From assembly GCA_900548795.1 (NCBI GenBank), contig URLT01000079.1, positions 1 to 8,125 on the forward strand: a DNA stretch of 8,125 nucleotides. The letters run 5' to 3'. A program made the translations under genes and the position numbers. Below are positions 6,375-8,125 of this stretch, piece by piece (within the stretch, counting starts at the first letter, position 1; every line of letters begins with the position of its first letter). The notes below the pieces were generated by a model. That model saw only the letters and a program-made list of their open reading frames with translations, was not told the DNA's origin and searched no databases. Source of the DNA: an uncultured Eubacteriales bacterium. GTDB lineage: Bacteria; Bacillota; Clostridia; Oscillospirales; Oscillospiraceae.

Positions 6375-7397
6375 ATGCGAAAACTGCTTTGCCTGCTTCT
6401 GTGCCTGAGTTTTCTCTGCCTGCCTGCGCTCGCGCAGGAGGAGACCGCTACGCTCGAGGAGCGCTTCCTCGCCTTTTTGGACGAAAACGACCTCGACGGG
6501 GCGGGTCTGAGCGTCAGCTTTTATAACACCGCCACCGACGAACGGCTGGACTATCGCGCCGACCGGTTTCACGCCGTCGGCCGCATCTGGACGCTCCCGC
6601 TGCATATGTATTATTCCGAGCAGGAGCACGCGGGCGCGTTCGACCCGCCTGCCAATGATCCCGAGCAGGTCTTCACGATTGACGGCCTCACGCTCGAAAA
6701 ATGCCGCTATCAGAGCATTCTGCTGGGCAACGACGAGCTTTCCGGGAAAATGCGCGACCGGCTCGGCACGGTCGGCCAGTACCAGCGCCTCATCAACGAG
6801 GAATACGGCCGTCTCGAGCCGGACGACCTGCCTGACGCCTTCTTCACCGATACGGTCTACAGCACCGCGTTCCTGCTCAACTGCCTCATCAGCTACCACC
6901 GGCAGCCCGAGCTTTTCGGCAGCCTGATGGGCAATTTTCATCAGGTGCAGACGAGCGAGGGCTTCGGCGACACGCGATACCCTTACTACATGACGCACGT
7001 CCGCGACGTGGCCGACGGGCGCTATTGCGACGTCGGCATCGTCAGCGCCCCGCAGCCATATTTGCTGGCGTGCTTCGCGACCCGTGCGCGCGGCGGCGAC
7101 GAGACGCTGAGCAAGGTCAACGCATTTTTCTCCGCCGAGATCGCCGAGGCCTCCGGCCAGCCGCTCGACGAAACGACGGCCGACTCCGACCGCCGGCGTC
7201 CCGACGAGGATTTCCGCCCCGCAGAGGGGCGGCACGACCGGCGGCTTATGAGCACAACGCTTCTGCGCTGGGTCGGCATGGCCTTCGGCGCGGCGCTCGT
7301 GCTCGGCGGTGTGCTGACGGCGGTCTGCCTGCTGGTGCGGCGGTGCAGAAGGCGGCGCATCGCGGAATATTTCGAGCCCTTCGACGACGAGGAATAG
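6375..7397 (+). CDS. Secreted, membrane-anchored beta-lactamase-fold protein lacking catalytic residues, 340 aa
   Basis: N-terminal signal peptide (MRKLLCLLLCLSFLCLPALA, likely cut after residue 20), an extracytoplasmic domain of about 240 residues, a low-complexity charged linker (265-290), one membrane helix near 299-321 and a short basic-then-acidic cytoplasmic tail (RRCRRRRIAEYFEPFDDEE). The ectodomain follows the order of class A beta-lactamase-like proteins: VSFYNTATDERLDYRAD (47-63), FHAVGRIWTLPL (65-76) where SxxK is expected, ILLGNDE (115-121) where SDN is expected, and YMTHVRDV..YCDVGIVSAPQPYLLACFATR (205-237) where KTG and its strand are expected. The nucleophile Ser and Lys appear as G69 and W72, and KTG as T207-H-V. 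Hydrolysis is therefore unlikely; a cell-wall binding or sensing role is a guess. ATG 6375-6377 has AAGGGAG six bases upstream. The gene is monocistronic and divergent from the operon. The fold assignment is by pattern, not search. Confidence 0.8.
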   Translation: MRKLLCLLLCLSFLCLPALAQEETATLEERFLAFLDENDLDGAGLSVSFYNTATDERLDYRADRFHAVGRIWTLPLHMYYSEQEHAGAFDPPANDPEQVFTIDGLTLEKCRYQSILLGNDELSGKMRDRLGTVGQYQRLINEEYGRLEPDDLPDAFFTDTVYSTAFLLNCLISYHRQPELFGSLMGNFHQVQTSEGFGDTRYPYYMTHVRDVADGRYCDVGIVSAPQPYLLACFATRARGGDETLSKVNAFFSAEIAEASGQPLDETTADSDRRRPDEDFRPAEGRHDRRLMSTTLLRWVGMAFGAALVLGGVLTAVCLLVRRCRRRRIAEYFEPFDDEE

Positions 7398-7509
7398 AGC
7401 AAGGGAACCGGATGCGCCGTTGGCTTCTCAGACTGTCAAAAAAGTCCGGAACCGTCAAAAGCAGTCAACAAATACGAAACGTTTTACGGAATCCGAAGAT
7501 TGGATCTTG

Positions 7510-7669
7510 GGAACCTCTGAATAAATCGTCTGCGGCGCTCAGCGGGTCTTTTGCCCCAACTTATTGGTTTGAAAATCTTGAAATACACAAAGTATTCCTG
7601 CGATTTCCAAACCTCAATTTGAAAACAAAATCCCTCGCTGACCGCTCTTGCGATTTAATCAGAGGTTCC
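7510..7669. mobile_element. 160-bp MITE-like palindromic element with 19-bp terminal inverted repeats
   Basis: Ends are GGAACCTCTGAATAAATCG (7510-7528) and CGATTTAATCAGAGGTTCC (7651-7669), inverted repeats with one mismatch. Both sides are flanked by CTTG (7506-7509 and 7670-7673), a probable 4-bp target duplication. Inner segments are also symmetric about the exact midpoint: 7566-7577 pairs with 7602-7613 with one mismatch, and AATAC (7582-7586) pairs with GTATT (7592-7596). The whole element can thus fold into one long imperfect hairpin. It has no coding capacity, so movement would need a transposase acting in trans. Confidence 0.8.
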
Positions 7670-7705
7670 CTTGCGTTCCGTATTTTCGATCAAACCTACC
7701 GATTC

Positions 7706-7744
7706 TGTCATTGCGAGGAGCGAAGCGACGCGGCAATCTTAAAG
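7706..7744 (+). repeat. Interspersed palindromic repeat, copy 1 (variant loop)
   Basis: TGTCATTGCGAGGAG ... GACGCGGCAATCTTAAAG, the same family as the copies at 7945 and 8081 but in opposite orientation. Its centre is GC-GAA-GC instead of GGGC-GCA-GCCC, a shorter but still pairing hairpin tip. Outer arms ATTGC and GCAAT also pair. Confidence 0.85.
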
Positions 7745-7775
7745 GTATCGACGCGGGATGCCGTAACGACAGAAG

Positions 7776-7823
7776 CAGCACGCAAGCGCCAAGGGAGAAG
7801 CTCCCGCGCTTGCGTGCTGTTTT
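7776..7823 (+). terminator. Large hairpin with U-tract, probable plus-strand terminator
   Basis: CAGCACGCAAGCG (7776-7788) pairs perfectly with CGCTTGCGTGCTG (7807-7819), 13 bp. An inner GGGAG/CTCCC stem (7793-7797, 7801-7805) has a 3-nt loop. TTTT follows (7820-7823). It lies about 380 bp after the nearest plus-strand stop (7397), so if it ends that transcript the intervening repeats were probably inserted later. Confidence 0.65.
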
Positions 7824-7833
7824 CAAATACACA

Positions 7834-7860
7834 TTATTTTCTTTATTTTCCTTATTTTCT
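7834..7860. repeat. 9-bp tandem repeat, three units
   Basis: TTATTTTCT, TTATTTTCC, TTATTTTCT in direct succession inside a T-rich tract. It is low complexity and a possible slippage site. Confidence 0.8.
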
Positions 7861-7944
7861 TTGTTTTTATTGGGCTTTGTTCCTTTTTTCGTCTTTGAAT
7901 GCACGATGTTCTTCTTTTTTCGCTCCGGGATACCTTACTGCCAA

Positions 7945-7988
7945 CTTAAAGATTGCCGCGTCGGGCTGCGCCCTCCTCGCAATGACAC
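7945..7988 (-). repeat. Interspersed palindromic repeat, copy 2
   Basis: Identical over 44 bases to the copy at 8081-8124 and inverted relative to copy 1. On the minus strand it reads GTGTCATTGCGAGGAGGGCG and ends GCGGCAATCTTTAAG, with a GGGC-GCA-GCCC central hairpin. Confidence 0.9.
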
Positions 7989-8080
7989 ATTGGGGACGAG
8001 TGCGTATTTTGGGGCGCGGCACAGAACGAGCGCGGTCGCTCGGGTGTTCCGGAAAACGTTCCGGGATTCCATTTTGCTCA

Positions 8081-8124
8081 CTTAAAGATTGCCGCGTCGG
8101 GCTGCGCCCTCCTCGCAATGACAC
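8081..8124 (-). repeat. Interspersed palindromic repeat, copy 3 (at window edge)
   Basis: Exact 44-base match to copy 2, offset by 136 bp. The preceding stretch (8057-8079) also matches 7921-7943 imperfectly without gaps, so the repeated unit is longer than the palindrome itself. Confidence 0.9.
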
Positions 8125-8125
8125 G

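Larger units (their letters stand above)
7398..8125. other. Gene-free, repeat-rich intergenic region (728 bp)
   Basis: No frame here has protein-like composition with a ribosome binding site. 7398-7505 shows nothing beyond a small hairpin (AAGAT-TGG-ATCTT, 7496-7508). The rest is a MITE-like palindrome (7510-7669), three interspersed repeat copies (7706-7744, 7945-7988, 8081-8124), a large hairpin terminator (7776-7823) and a T-rich stretch (7820-7920) with a 9-bp tandem repeat. Confidence 0.8.

Noticed and set aside
7659..7904. Minus-strand 81-aa frame with KEN KEN KEN repeat
   Set aside because: The Lys/Glu/Asn run is just the 9-bp T-rich tandem repeat read in reverse, and the frame also crosses the hairpin, repeat copy 1 and the end of the MITE-like element; no ribosome binding site.
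7648..8085. Plus-strand 145-aa frame
   Set aside because: It crosses the MITE end, two repeat copies and the terminator hairpin; Phe/Leu-rich section comes from the T-rich tract; no recognisable start signal.
7945..8124. Identical 44-bp repeats resembling part of a CRISPR array
   Set aside because: Only two identical copies 136 bp apart plus one inverted variant, with no regular spacers and no cas genes; the similarity extends into the supposed spacer.

Overview
The window looks like a chromosomal segment of a high-GC, Gram-positive gut-type Clostridia (Oscillospiraceae-like). The reasons are the SAM-I riboswitch upstream of metK, AGGAGG-type ribosome binding sites with near-consensus sigma-A promoters, an EcsA-like ABC ATPase paired with a very large permease, a eukaryote-type NADP isocitrate dehydrogenase, and a GC-rich third-codon bias. 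The lineage is an inference from these features; there is no rRNA or other marker to confirm it.

Layout. 1-888 (minus): the first 296 codons of metK, running off the window edge, preceded at 941-1067 by a SAM-I riboswitch with an intrinsic terminator and at 1085-1112 by a strong promoter. 1109-1147: terminator of the next minus-strand operon. 1153-6147 (minus): an apparent operon, in transcription order a 251-residue multi-pass membrane protein of unknown function; a continuous reading frame joining TrmB (tRNA m7G46 methyltransferase) to NADP-isocitrate dehydrogenase; an EcsA-like ABC ATPase; and a 12-helix ABC permease whose start overlaps the ATPase stop. Its promoter (6230-6258) lies back to back with the promoter (6289-6316) of a plus-strand gene at 6375-7397. 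That gene encodes a secreted, membrane-anchored protein that resembles a class A beta-lactamase fold but lacks the catalytic residues. 7398-8125: no convincing gene. It holds a 160-bp MITE-like palindromic element with a 4-bp direct repeat on each side, three copies of a palindromic interspersed repeat, a strong isolated hairpin terminator and a short 9-bp tandem repeat.

How the parts relate. metK is controlled by its own product, SAM, which is also the methyl donor of the nearby TrmB domain; this link is biochemical only, as the two are in separate transcription units. The operon mixes tRNA modification, NADPH/2-oxoglutarate production and an ABC transporter, with no obvious single pathway. 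The most unusual items are the stop-less trmB-icd junction and the apparent beta-lactamase-fold pseudoenzyme. The rest is well-explained housekeeping sequence plus a repeat-rich intergenic region. I did not find an evident new defence or mobile system.
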